Position numbers and translations under genes: made by a program. Below, piece after piece: positions 20,310 to 31,428 of a stretch of DNA of 43,517 bases (within the stretch, counting starts at the first letter, position 1; every line of letters begins with the position of its first letter). The notes beneath the pieces were generated by a model. That model was not told where the DNA came from and did no database searches. It saw only the letters and a list, made by a program, of their open reading frames with translations. This DNA comes from Perkinsus olseni. Taxonomy: Eukaryota > Perkinsozoa > Perkinsida > Perkinsidae. The DNA lies in the NCBI GenBank assembly GCA_013115135.1, contig JABANP010000448.1:1-43517 (forward strand). Direction: 5' to 3'.

Positions 20310-21510
20310 ATGAACCTTCTACTGCGTTTGTTCTGCTTGCTGGTGACTATTGAGTATTGTAACGCTGTTGGTGATGAGCCCGATGGCTCGCCGTCTGACC
20401 TTCCTCCGACATCTGACCCTGGCCCACCAACTGACTCTGGTCCGCCATCTGAAGCTGTACAGCCACCCGAGTCTGGTATGCCATCCGAGTCTGGTCCGCC
20501 ACCCGAGTCTGGTATTCCATCTGAGTCTGGTCCGCCTCCTGAGTCTGGTCCGCCACCCGAGTCTGGTATGCCATCTGACCCTGTACAGCCACCTGAGCCT
20601 GGTCCGCCATCTGACCCTGTACAGCCACCTGAGCCTGGTCCACCATCTGAGTCTGTACAGCCACCTGAGTCAGGCCCGCCACCTGAGCCTGGCATGCCAT
20701 CTGACCCTGTACATCCACCTGAGTCGGGCCCGCCACCTGAGTCTGGTCCGCCACCCGAGTCTGGTCCGCCGAGATCACTCGAGAGCAGGTCAGTAACTAT
20801 TCGGAATCATTCTGCTTACAACTTCATGCTACATTCAGGGTTTATTGGCATTAAAGGATCTCGGGTTATTGGGATTATCTTCCGCAGAAGTAGATTCAGT
20901 GTTCGCCAAAGCTGGGAAGAATAGGGGTGGAAATAACAATACGCTATCTATAAAGATGTTCATACCATTCGCGGGTATTCATATTGTATTGAATAAGGTG
21001 AGGATACTTGAAATATTATCGTCATGAGCATTAGTGTAATCTCAGATGCATTGGCCGAGTGATGATGATCTTCCTGATGATCTTCATGAAATTCAAGATG
21101 TAAGATTCACCGTTGATTGATTGGTAATGAGCATCTTGTGCATCCTCCTGATGATCAGGGTCTAATGGAAGTAGTATTAATATTCCGCCAAATAGATTCT
21201 GATGATTCGGGTGAGATCGATACATCAGAGCTCAAGACAGCTCTGTGTAGTACCGCTGGTATGCAACACAATGATCTGGCTGATGTAACAACAACAGCAG
21301 CCGCCATGACCATCATGATCAGGACAACACCAATTTTCAGGCACGATTCGCTGAGATGGACGTCGACGCCGATAAGACTGTATCAGTTAGTGAGTTCGTG
21401 CGGTAGGTGTCGGTAAGGCTCATGTACACTCTTGTAATGTCAATCATCGCCTCAGAGCCTTCTTATTGTGGTCTGGCGCATTTGAAGATGAGGAGGACGA
21501 CGAGGAATGA
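20310..21510 (+). CDS. Secreted Pro/Ser-rich EF-hand protein
   Basis: Predicted 312-residue protein from six exons: 20310-20792, 20839-20997, 21046-21099, 21159-21284, 21341-21402 and 21456-21510. They total 939 nt, an exact multiple of three. The ATG at 20310 opens a signal peptide (MNLLLRLFCLLVTIEYCNA). Residues about 26-154 are a low-complexity stalk of six-residue units PPESGP/PPESGM/PSDPVQ. Exon 2 gives a degenerate EF-hand flank (LLGLSSAEVDSVFAKAG). Exon 4 has a canonical loop, FRQIDSDDSGEIDTSELKTA. Exon 5 has a second, FAEMDVDADKTVSVSEFV. The tail is acidic (EDEEDDEE). It should bind Ca2+ in the secretory pathway or outside the cell. The join of stalk to EF-hands rests on the TCA/GTAACT donor and phase agreement. 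Confidence 0.65.
20385..20772 (+). repeat. 18-bp degenerate repeats encoding PPESGP-type units
   Basis: About twenty tandem 18-nt units coding for PPESGP, PPESGM, PSDPVQ and PPEPGP variants make up most of exon 1 of the EF-hand gene. Confidence 0.8.
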
Positions 21511-23057
21511 TGATGATGTTAGTTATGATAATAATGACTAGCATCGGTATATATCAATATATGGTTATGATCTTTGTTCTCATATTCTAACCGACTGATG
21601 TTTTTACTAATCTAATTGCCTCAATTTATCATGACAACTGAACAACCTAGGGGTTGAGTAATTAGTGGTGGTCATCGTCACTCTTATCACATCATCAGCA
21701 TTCAACCCAACCGCGTCATCCAACATCATACCTTCTCGGTAATAATGGTTCTCATGCCATCAACAACAACAACCCATCTTCATCATTCAATATTACCATG
21801 GAATCCTCATCACAGTAAGCCAGCTGCTCCTTGTTAATCATCTTCTTGTCAATTTGTGAGTTACTGACTTCGCGAGATGTATTATTTGTTATGATAGGAT
21901 TGAACACTCTTGGAGGATACGATACTATCGGTCACTATCTATCACAACAGCATCTAACATCATCAACTCCCACCACAACATGTTGGCTGAAGTAATGAAA
22001 TTATTAACAACTGTGTCATCATACTCATCATCATTAGACATCACTCAATGAGGAACCCATGGCTGTACATGTCAAAGGGGCCCAGTAATGGCCATCCACG
22101 ACTTGCTTATACCGATATCGGTGATAAATTATTCATCAGTAGGAGCTAGCAGTAATGATAGTGACCATCGACTGCCCAGATACCGATAGTAGCTGTCGTG
22201 AACGTGATGCTATTTATCATCAACAACTTCTCCATCCAGCCATGGTGATTATCAAACCTTCTACGGGAGTATCGTCATGATTTCTGTAGGTGTTTAGAAA
22301 AGATGTAGCGCGTTTACACGTAAATCTATTGGATGTAACTAATAAGGCTAATCCAAAGTTACTGTGGGTAACCATGAGGAATCATGAGTTACTGCGGATG
22401 ACCACTAAGACGCCTAGTAGGACGCGGAATATCGAGGCCCATCAGCATCGGGCCCATTGAAGTTGGGACACAAAGAGGAGGCCTTCGCTGGTATACAGCC
22501 AAATATGATCAGACCTTGTTTACCACGAGGTCATCAGCATCTACGCCAGTCGGAGTATTATCGATTGTATATGAGTATCGTGATGATAATGTGATTATTA
22601 GATTCCTTCTCACTATTGAAGGAGAGAAGGATCCATCATGGCCAATGGCATTCCCTTTCAAGGAGACTTACGTACTCAAATCTCGTCCAATGTGTGATTA
22701 TGTGAGTTGCTGTTACACGATGATGATATTCATACTGAAGTACTCTAGGTCCTTCATGAGTCGGATAGCGCCCCCATGCATTATCCCACCACTGGATGGA
22801 GATCTCCGACCGCTGCTATTAATCGTCGATAAGTATGCAATCATCATGATTTTGTTCGATGAGAATTATTCAATGTTCGCGTTGAAGTCGGGAGAGTGAC
22901 TGTAGAACTCAACTTATGGTGTATCACAAGAAATATGTGTCGTTCCCAAGCACGTCATGTTCATTATTAGAATAACTATTTCGACGTAATACTATTGGAC
23001 TTGGCATCAAGATCATCTCTTCTACGTTGCTCGTGGTACCTGAATGATAATACCAGT
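21511..23057. other. Mostly non-coding; candidate exons on plus strand
   Basis: Two plus-strand stretches look protein-like. About 22280-22457 reads FRKDVARLHVNLLDVTNKAN then PKLLWVTMRNHELLRM. About 22534-22700 reads TPVGVLSIVYEYRDDNVIIR then WPMAFPFKETYVLKSRP, followed by GTGAGT. They may be exons or a decayed copy of a lineage-specific gene. I cannot name a family. The rest has scattered triplet runs. Confidence 0.3.
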
Positions 23058-26000
23058 CTAGGCTGCTACTGCTGCTGCTGCTGCTGTTGTTGTTGACATC
23101 TCCTTAGCCTCCGCTAGTTGGTGATATAATAATTTAATCTCGTCTTGGAGCTCGTTAACATTAGCATAACTCATATTTAGTTCAGCTGCCACCGACTTCA
23201 TGCACTTGGTTTTTCTAGCAAGTTCCTGAAGGGAAATAGAAATCTTCATGGATACATTACCACAGATATTTATTACCCTTTGAAGATCGGTCGCCTCCTG
23301 AGCGAGGTCCACTGCTGTCCACGTCCCTCGATCACCATCCTCTCTACTCCCCTCCTTCACGTCATCAGAATCATCCAACAGAATGAGTTTGTGTAGTTGT
23401 AGCTTATGTTGTTCTTTCTCCTACATGAATCATCATCGTGATGTATTCTCTCTATCAAATCCATTCTACCTGTAATACCAAATCACAGTCCACCAGTTCT
23501 TCACACTTCTTGATCAGCCTCCGCTGCAACTCACTGATCTTATCTTCCAGTTCAACACTGATAATAATTTACTATGATGTCTCATCATGACCAAGACCTT
23601 ACGAGTTGAGATCAGTGCCAGTGAGCCTACGCCATCTGTGTGTATTCTCTGGATTCTCCAATTCTTCAATTAATGCCTGTTCATGATAATACATCATCAT
23701 CATCAACAGCAGCAGCGTCGGCAGCAGCCACTGATCACCTTGGCCTTGGTCCTCTCCGTCACCAACTCTCGTTGGAGTTTTAATATTTCTTTTCGTAATA
23801 GTGTTTCTAATTGGTGAGGAGAGAATCCACTACTTGATGGATAATCGATGATGTAGTAATTTACGTTCTTTAGTAACGCTCCTGGCATTGATGATATCTC
23901 TCTTAATCGATTCCAACATCACACTCATACTTCTACCTGGAACAATGGCAATCCTCAGCCTATGATGAAGATGATGATGTCGCATGAACAGCGCACTCAC
24001 TCTCATCTTCCCTTTTATTAGATTCTATATTTCCCTGGTCAATTGTATTATCTTGGACTCTCAACTTCTCATATCTAATCATTAATAATACAACTATTGA
24101 TGTTACCCATCCTCAATAATATTATTACAATAAAGCTAACTCATCATTTCTTCTAACAAGGTTCGCTCCCAAGACGTCTCTCTCGGCTACTAGTGTCGTA
24201 TACTTCCTCTTCATCAATTCTTTATCTTCCTCCACCTTCTTCATCTCATCTATTCAACAGCAGCAGCAACAGCAGCGTCGAGTATTATCGTTGCTATTGT
24301 CATCATTATCACTCTCCAATTCCATCACTCGACCCCTGCTCCCCTGTACATGCTTTTCATGCTCCTTCTGTTCTCTTCGTATCTTTGTCAGCTCATCTCG
24401 TGTACTGAAATCATCATCATGTTGATGATGGTATGCGCATAATGATAATAAGAGCTCGGTGATGGTGGTGATTATTATGACCTAGCGGCACTCTTCGATA
24501 TCCTATTATATTGATAACACTCCTTCATTATCGCTTCATCCTTTGCCTTAACATCCTCTTCTAATTCTTCTATTTCATGATGCCTAAACTTATCATCATA
24601 CATTTGTGTAACAAAGATACTTTTCTTTACTACATGAGTTTTAGTTTACGTTTGAGTGAAGATATTTCATCCTCAGATTCTCTCAACTTCTTACAGCATT
24701 CATTCCTGTATACATGACCATTTTCATCATCATTGAGCACCATACCATAACAACAACAATTCACCTTTCAGCCCTTGCATCATCGTATAGTCCTTTTTGT
24801 ATACTCAATCTTGTATTATCCTCATCGATTATTTTACCAGCTTCAGTAACTCTGTTATCCCTGAATCAGCACCATTAATATTAGGTACATCTTGTGATCT
24901 ACTCATCGCCATTCTACCACTACTACCTAATCTTCACCTCTTCCATCCCCCTCATACATTTACTGTATGCTGTTGATAGATCCAGACCGAATCTCTCTGA
25001 AGATAGTGAGTTGGTCACCATGCTGATGATGATGATGATGACTAATGATTATCATTACCTCGCTGTTTGATGAGAGTTTGTATCTTGCTGTTATTATCAT
25101 TAACTTCTCTCTTAATATTATCAGTCTCGTACTGTAGACCATCCTTCATCATTTCTATACGCCTCATCTCTTCAGATTCCCTTTCCCCTTTATAATGTAT
25201 CTTTACTAATGATCTATTTAGTACATCTCTATCACCCATCAACTCATCCACCTAAATACCACCACACCAAGTATGATGATGCATAGTACTACTACTACCA
25301 CCCTACCATGGATACATCATCATTGCTCAACTTCCTTATCGTTTTGATAGTATTCAATAATTCCAGTACCCGTGATGTGATTCTAATCATCAGAGTAACA
25401 ATGAATAACGATGATGTTGCACGATTGTGTTTATTGCTGTATTATAGGGATTATTATTACTTTTCCTTATCATCCTTCAGGATCTTTCTATTCTCATCAT
25501 TCTTTATTTTGACGAGCTTGAGATTAGCTATGTCATTCTCCATCTTGCCCTATCAACAACAACACCAACAACAACAATAAGAAGAACGTATACCCCATCT
25601 TGTAGTCATTATCATAGCGTCATGATGATGCTGATGTTGATGATGATGATAGGTTTTATTATTATTATTACTCTATCATGATTAGCAATATTGAGTGTAT
25701 TCCTTGTGGTACATATAATATTCTCTATCCCTTTACAATCATCCTCAGCCTTAATTCTTCCCTCTGTATCCTAGCAACCATTACTAACACTATTATCGTC
25801 ATCGTTATCATATTACTTTTATAAAGACTTCTTTTAACATATTTAACTCATCTTTGGTCTCTTCATTAGTTGCGATGATCTTTTCATGTAATCTCCTATC
25901 TTCTCTTAATTCTTGTTCTATTCTGCATCATCATCATCATTATCATTATCATCATCACAATGATGTTGATGATGAATATTACTTTTGTAAATTATCGAGT

Positions 26001-27271
26001 ACAGTATTGAGATTAGCATGTTGCTTATTCAACTCTTCTCCACGCAATACCACTTTCTTACCAATTCTTATAACTTCACTTTGGACTCTGATGAGCAATA
26101 CTAGCTGCTGGACATAATAGCATCATAATCATCATCATCACCTATGCCTTCTTCTATCCTCTTTATCGCTTTCAGTTTGATTATCTTTTATCATATTTCG
26201 TATACTCCTTACCTACTACTACTACTATCAATGATAATGACAGTGTCCCCTCCCTCTTTATAGTATACTACTATTACATCGCGTGATAGACTTGCCTTAT
26301 CCATTACTAATTTATCCACATTATCTTTGATAATATTATTCCTCATTATCACCTCAGTGGACTAACATAGACATCATAATCATAATCATCATACCCGATG
26401 ATGATGATGAGCCCATGATAATCTATTATCATTATTACAGTGTTATCCAATGACGTTATTTCATCTTTAAGTTTATCATTATCGTCTTCTAAGGATTTAA
26501 CTTTAACCTCGCCATCGAGAGTTAGATGGACGCCCTTAAGAATGATGATGATGTCCATGATGATCGCAGTGCTGCAAGTGTTGCATGACCTCTTCCATCA
26601 GTCTTGTTAAGGTATTGAGTTCATTCTTCAATGCTTTCATAGTATTCGATGACCTCATATCATTATCATCAGCCTCTTCTACCATCTTCCACACCTTTTC
26701 TGTCTCCTTCTTCAAATCTTCTATCATATCCTTATCTTCTTCACTAGACAGCAATAGTTTAATAACAGCTAATGATGAGAGCATTAGCAGTACTACCTTA
26801 GACGTATAGCAGTATTCACTTTTATAATGTTATTCTTCATCTCTGTCTTGAGATGTTCATATTTATTATATAATCTCCTCTCAGAATCATTACTCCTCTG
26901 TAAGGCTTTGTATAACTTATAATATTCAGTCTTCAGGTGCTTCAATGATGACGACGACGACGATGCATCATCATCATCATTGAGTATATCCTAATCACAG
27001 TATAACTATTACTATGCTTCCTGTTGCTGTTGCTGCTGTTGTTGATGTTTGATTATGAAGTGAGTATGACGATGATGATTATCACCTGTATGATAGTATT
27101 GAGGTCAGCTTCTATATTTTGGAATGCTGCCATACTCCGCTCAAAAAGCCCGGCATCATCATCTGCTTTTATCATGCTTCGATCATCGTTACCACTCTTC
27201 CCGTCATCATCCTTATACCCCTTGATAATATCATCATCAGCCCGAGTGGCCGGATCGTTAGTATCGGACAT
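23058..27271 (-). CDS. CCDC146: Flagellar coiled-coil protein, CCDC146/MBO2 family
   Basis: A long coiled-coil protein in many short exons separated by introns of about 50 nt. The ATG at 27271 opens MSDTNDPATRADDD. Further exons give LKHLKTEYYKLYKALQRSND (about 26930), SEEDKDMIEDLKKETEKVW (about 26740) and LDGEVKVKSLEDDNDKLKDE (about 26510). Family identity rests on the C-terminal part. ALIEELENPENTHRWRRLTG (about 23670) is spliced in frame to VELEDKISELQRRLIKKCEE, then to EKEQHKLQLHKLIL (last exon 23420-23058) and ARKTKCMKSVAAELNMSYAN. In CCDC146/MBO2 the order is likewise a LEnP..R.l.G motif, then the heptads, then a KxMxxxAELxM motif. The protein ends soon after in Thr/Ala runs, lacking the usual Pro-rich tail. 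Chlamydomonas MBO2 is axonemal. Middle exons were not all resolved. Confidence 0.75.
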
Positions 27272-27393
27272 GACAGATAACGCTACTAGGAAGGATCCTA
27301 TATACCCCACGACGCTGTTTGAATTATGATCTTGTTGTTGTTGTTGATACTTTAAAAGTAATAGCAGTACTAGTCATACCCTGATGGGTTACA

Positions 27394-29074
27394 TCATGTT
27401 GTTGTTGATGATGATGATAGTAATAATTGGGTAAAGAGATGTTGGAAAGCATGCTGTACACCCTGGCCTGTATTAGCGCTAGTCTCAAAGTACCTCATAC
27501 CATTTTGTAATGCATAATCCTCTCCTAACATAATCATCATCGTAACAACAATACGCACCACCCTACACATTAGCAACAATTACCTTCTTCTCTACTTATC
27601 ACTCTTAAGGCATGGAGATCTACTTTATTGGCTATCAATATCATAGGTATCATCAGCCTCCTCGTATTATTATTACTATCACCATACCCTCCTTGGTTAG
27701 TGCTTCCACTATTGCTGTCATCATCATCGTCATTATAACCTCTTGCTGATGATGATGATGATGTTATTTCATTCAACCACCCATCCAATGCTCTGAATGA
27801 TGCTATTGATGTAACATCATAGACCAATATTCCACCCTACAACAGCATCAGCAGCAGCAACATCAGTGATGATGATGATGACTGTGAGTTGTTGTATATG
27901 TTAATACCTGTATATTATCATAGAATTCCATTCTTATATCCTTGAACTCGTCATGACCAGCCATGTCGAATAGATTTATCTTCATAACTCCATTATTCAT
28001 ATCACTATTACTCGTGTATCGTATACCCTTTACACCATAATCAATACCAATAGTACTAACATCACCATCATCATCATTGGACAGTGTATGATGATGATGA
28101 TGATTATGACCTTATATATCGTTTAATGAATCTCCCTTCACAATATCTCTTCACTATACAACTCTTACCGACAGCTTCAGCTCCCATTGTTATTATCTAC
28201 TACTACCATCACCATCACTGTGATGATTGTTGTTGTTCTTGTTGTTATTACCTTGTAGCGAGGGGCTGCTAGTAGATGCATAGGGTTATCAATATTAGTG
28301 TTATCAATTATTATATTATCATCCATACCCTTACATGTGTATACATCACGTCCATTAGGACGGTAGTCTTCGTCATCATTATGTTCAATACCACCACCAC
28401 CACGACCAACCCCTCGTCTTGACGGTCTCCCTGGTGCTGTCTTGTAGACCGTCGAGGCTTTTGTTGTTGATAATAATAGTCGTTGTATCAAATCATGCTT
28501 TTCTATACAGTCCTCATGCCTGATACCCATCTTCATCAATCTTCCCTTCAACTCCTTAATACTCATCACACTATATACCTCATCATCATCATCTTCACGT
28601 AGATGACTGTTAGTCTGTTGTTGTTGTTGACGTGTACCCTTGCTACTACTACTATTATCATCAACACTTCTACTACACCCCTTCCCGTTATCATCATCCC
28701 TATTTTGTTGTTCTTGTTTCCTTGACATAATGATACCATCACTCTTATTACTCTTATTATACCTAACAACGGCGTGCTCATCATCATCATCATCGTCTGG
28801 TTGGTTATTATTACATGAATCGTGTATTGGTATTGGATAAGACCTCAAAGGCTTGTTTAATCAACTTGAACATTTCCTCATCTCCTCCTTTATCTGGATG
28901 ATGTATCAATGCCGCCCTCTTATACCTATCATAACCACCACCACCATCATCATAACCACTCATAACTAACACTTACGCTCTTTTAATGTCATCTACAGAT
29001 GCATCACGGTTTACAGCCAGTAGATTGTAATAACCACCACCACCTCTGGTGGTGTGGGATGAAGAGGTACTCAT
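27394..29074 (-). CDS. J domain + SAP-like + RJL small GTPase fusion
   Basis: Seven exons: 29074-28977, 28925-28815, 28762-28252, 28196-28111, 28055-27908, 27836-27584 and 27524-27394. They sum to 1338 nt, 445 residues in one frame, and all introns are GT-AG, most of 51-71 nt. Residues 15-72 are a DnaJ J domain: YYNLLAVNRDASVDDIKRAY, then the HPD tripeptide (ALIHHPDKGGDEEMF), then AFEVLSNTNTRFMY. Residues 136-166 carry a SAP-like helix pair, SIKELKGRLMKMGIRHEDC. Residues 240-445 are a Rab-like GTPase: P-loop GAEAVGKS, TIGIDYGVK, DMAGHDEF, NKVD and ETSAN. VGKSCIVKRYCEGRF and DMAGH mark the RJL/DNAJC27 family. There is no C-terminal Cys, so no prenylation. Animal DNAJC27 has the GTPase first and J domain last; here the order is reversed. 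Confidence 0.88.
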
Positions 29075-29311
29075 TCTAAAAAGGAGGCTAAGTCACGCTA
29101 CCAGCAGCAGCAGCAGCAGCAGCAGTCGTACTCCACGACATCACCGTCACGCGCCGCTAAATTACTGTTATCAACTAATCATCATCATCGTTCTCCTCCT
29201 CCTCCTCGGTCGTTGTATGATGTTGGATAACGGTACGAGGTAGTACTGCTACTACTACTAACTCATGTTGATTACTATTATAGTAGTATTATTATCAGAG
29301 ATGATTATAGT
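29075..29311. promoter_or_regulatory. Divergent intergenic region
   Basis: This 237-bp gap lies between the minus-strand J-RJL start codon (29074) and the plus-strand ATG at 29312, so both promoters are probably here. It contains an AGC run (about 29102-29123) and CTC/ATC triplet runs. No TATA-like or other promoter motif can be assigned with confidence. Confidence 0.35.
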
Positions 29312-31201
29312 ATGATGATGGTGGAGGGTTGGAGATCGCCATTCATGCTATTGCCACAACAGGAGTGTCTTGAAGGAGAGAGGGTGCATGATGATAGACA
29401 ACAACAACAACAACAACAACGACAGAAAGCATCATCAACATCAACATCAGCAATGAGTATTATTAAGGACGTAATACCGATAATAGTAACATGATGATGA
29501 GTGTAGTATTATATGCAGTTGTATGATGTGATGATGGCGGATGATGATTACAACAACAACAACAACAACAACGATACAACAGACACCAATGATGAAGCCA
29601 AACAACAACGACGCCGTGGCCGAAGGGAGAGGCTTTCTTCACCTTTATTAAAGTATAATAATACTGATGATAGTATCAGCATTGATGATGATGATGATCC
29701 TCATTGCTCTATTATTAATGATACATTGACTCATCATAATCGTGAACAACAACAAGAAGAAGCAGGCACAGCAGGACTAGCGGATGATGATGATGTAGAC
29801 AGTAATACAGGAGTGGTGGTTGGTGTAAAGAGACATGTATGGGCTGAGAATGATGGTAGAATATATTCCCAGTGCCATCGAGAATTAAACGTATATGTAA
29901 TACAACTACTACTACTTGCTGCTGCTGCTGCTGGATGGTCATCATCATCATCATGCCTCTCAGTGGTGTGCTGATACATCTACACTACTGGACTACCATC
30001 ACTCAGAGGCTGACGACGATGATACACTTGAGGAGGGGACGAAGGATGATGATACACTTGAGGAGGGGACGAGGGATGATGATACACTTGAGGAGGGGAC
30101 GAGGGATGATGATACACTTGAGGAGGGACGAGGGATGATGATACACTTGAGGAGGGGACGAGGGATGATGATACACTTGAGGAGGGGACGAGGGATGATG
30201 ATACACTTGAGGAGGGGACGAGGGATGATGATACACTTGAGGAGGGGACGAGTGATGATGATCCAAGCAGAAGGATGAGGAGATATCCGGTGTATAAGGT
30301 GATGATACGTGAGCTCCTTTAACGTTGTTATATATACAACCTCATGCATCAGGTTAACTTGGCCTATCTATCGGTATCGCTACAACAACAACAGTATTAT
30401 AATGGTGATGATGATAAGAAAGGAGGAGTGGATGGTGATGATGATGGTGGTGGTGGATGTATACCCGATGCAGCAGCAGCAGCAGCATGTTGTAACGATG
30501 GTGGTGGTAACCCCTTTACATCATCATCATCATCATCGTTCTTCTTCCCATTACCTACTACCGAGGATCTATTGATGTTTAATAATCCAACATCATCATC
30601 ATCAGCACCACAGCGAGATAACACTACTCACTATTTCTCTAAGACACTTGCCAATGATAAGGACGATGACGATGGTGAGGGTAGTAGTAGTGGTGAAATA
30701 GAAGTATTACCCTATCTATCGAGTAGTAGATATCATATTAAGATGGAGCAGAGAACACTGGCTCATCATACTACCTACCATGATGATGATGATGATGCTC
30801 ATGATGATACACAGGAGGACAGAGGAGGATGCTCAGATCATCATCATCATGATGATGATTATGATGATGGTCGATGTGTATTGATGGGTGATAGAGTAGA
30901 AGCAGTACCACAACAAGAGGAAGAGGGGTGTAGTAATGGTACACCCCGAGAGAAGCAACAAACGAAACAGGTTATCCATCCGACGTCATCATCATCAGCG
31001 TTGTCATCTACTTTGCCGTACGGTAGTATTGATCGTAGTAAATTGGTTATGATTACTCCAATCGGTGGCGGTGGTAGTAGTAATAATAATATAATGTTAT
31101 TACCGCCATTATCATCATCATATCTGAACACCACTACTAAGACTAGTGTCAATACTCCCACTCTTGCATCATCATCATCATCATCGAATCAGGGGGTATG
31201 A
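29312..31201 (+). CDS. Asp/Ser/Gln-rich low-complexity protein, frameshifted in a repeat
   Basis: Four exons: 29312-29470, 29519-29890, 29964-30298 and 30353-31201. Exons 1, 2 and 4 are exact multiples of three; exon 3 is 335 nt, one short. The product would be about 571 residues with runs of Gln, Asn, Asp, Ser, Ala and His, and I recognise no domain. The most ordinary stretch is KRHVWAENDGRIYSQCHREL at the end of exon 2. Exon 3 holds eight 30-nt units encoding DDDTLEEGTR. A missing G in unit 4 moves the frame. The flanking exon frames agree only if that base is present, so this is either a sequencing error in a G run or a recent mutation. Confidence 0.5.
30017..30256 (+). repeat. 30-bp tandem repeat, 8 copies, one unit 29 bp
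   Basis: The word GATACACTTG starts at 30021, 30051, 30081 and 30111, then at 30140, 30170, 30200 and 30230. Spacing is 30 bp except for one 29-bp step, where GAGGGGAC becomes GAGGGAC (30121-30130). Confidence 0.95.
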
Positions 31202-31428
31202 TGATTATTATCTAATGGGAGTAATAGTGATATTGTTATCCATCATTTAAAGGCATGACAATTAATCACAATTGTCATTATTACTGTCCTCCTCATATCC
31301 ATGCCATTACCCGTACTATCATCACGCATCCTCTCCCTTACTGTTGGTGTTGGAGGGGCTAGCCATACTAGGGAGTCCCTCATCATCATTGTCGTCGTCA
31401 TCGTCGTCGTCATTTATTGTCGTCTAAC

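Noticed and set aside
20347..20796. Antisense and alternative-frame ORFs across the Pro-rich repeat
   Set aside because: A repeat whose unit length is a multiple of three opens several frames at once. Only the plus-strand frame with signal peptide joins in phase to the EF-hand exons.
28177..28848. The J-RJL region as one unspliced 223-residue Asp-rich protein
   Set aside because: That frame starts at a TTG inside the J domain and runs into introns at both ends. Splicing restores a J domain and a GTPase.
30017..30256. CRISPR-like array
   Set aside because: The units are directly tandem with no unique spacers and encode a peptide repeat within an exon.
29999..30349. Minus-strand ORFs across the 30-bp repeat (PRPLLKCIIIPRP type)
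   Set aside because: Open only because the 30-bp unit has no stop in those frames; the flanking exons and splice sites support the plus strand.
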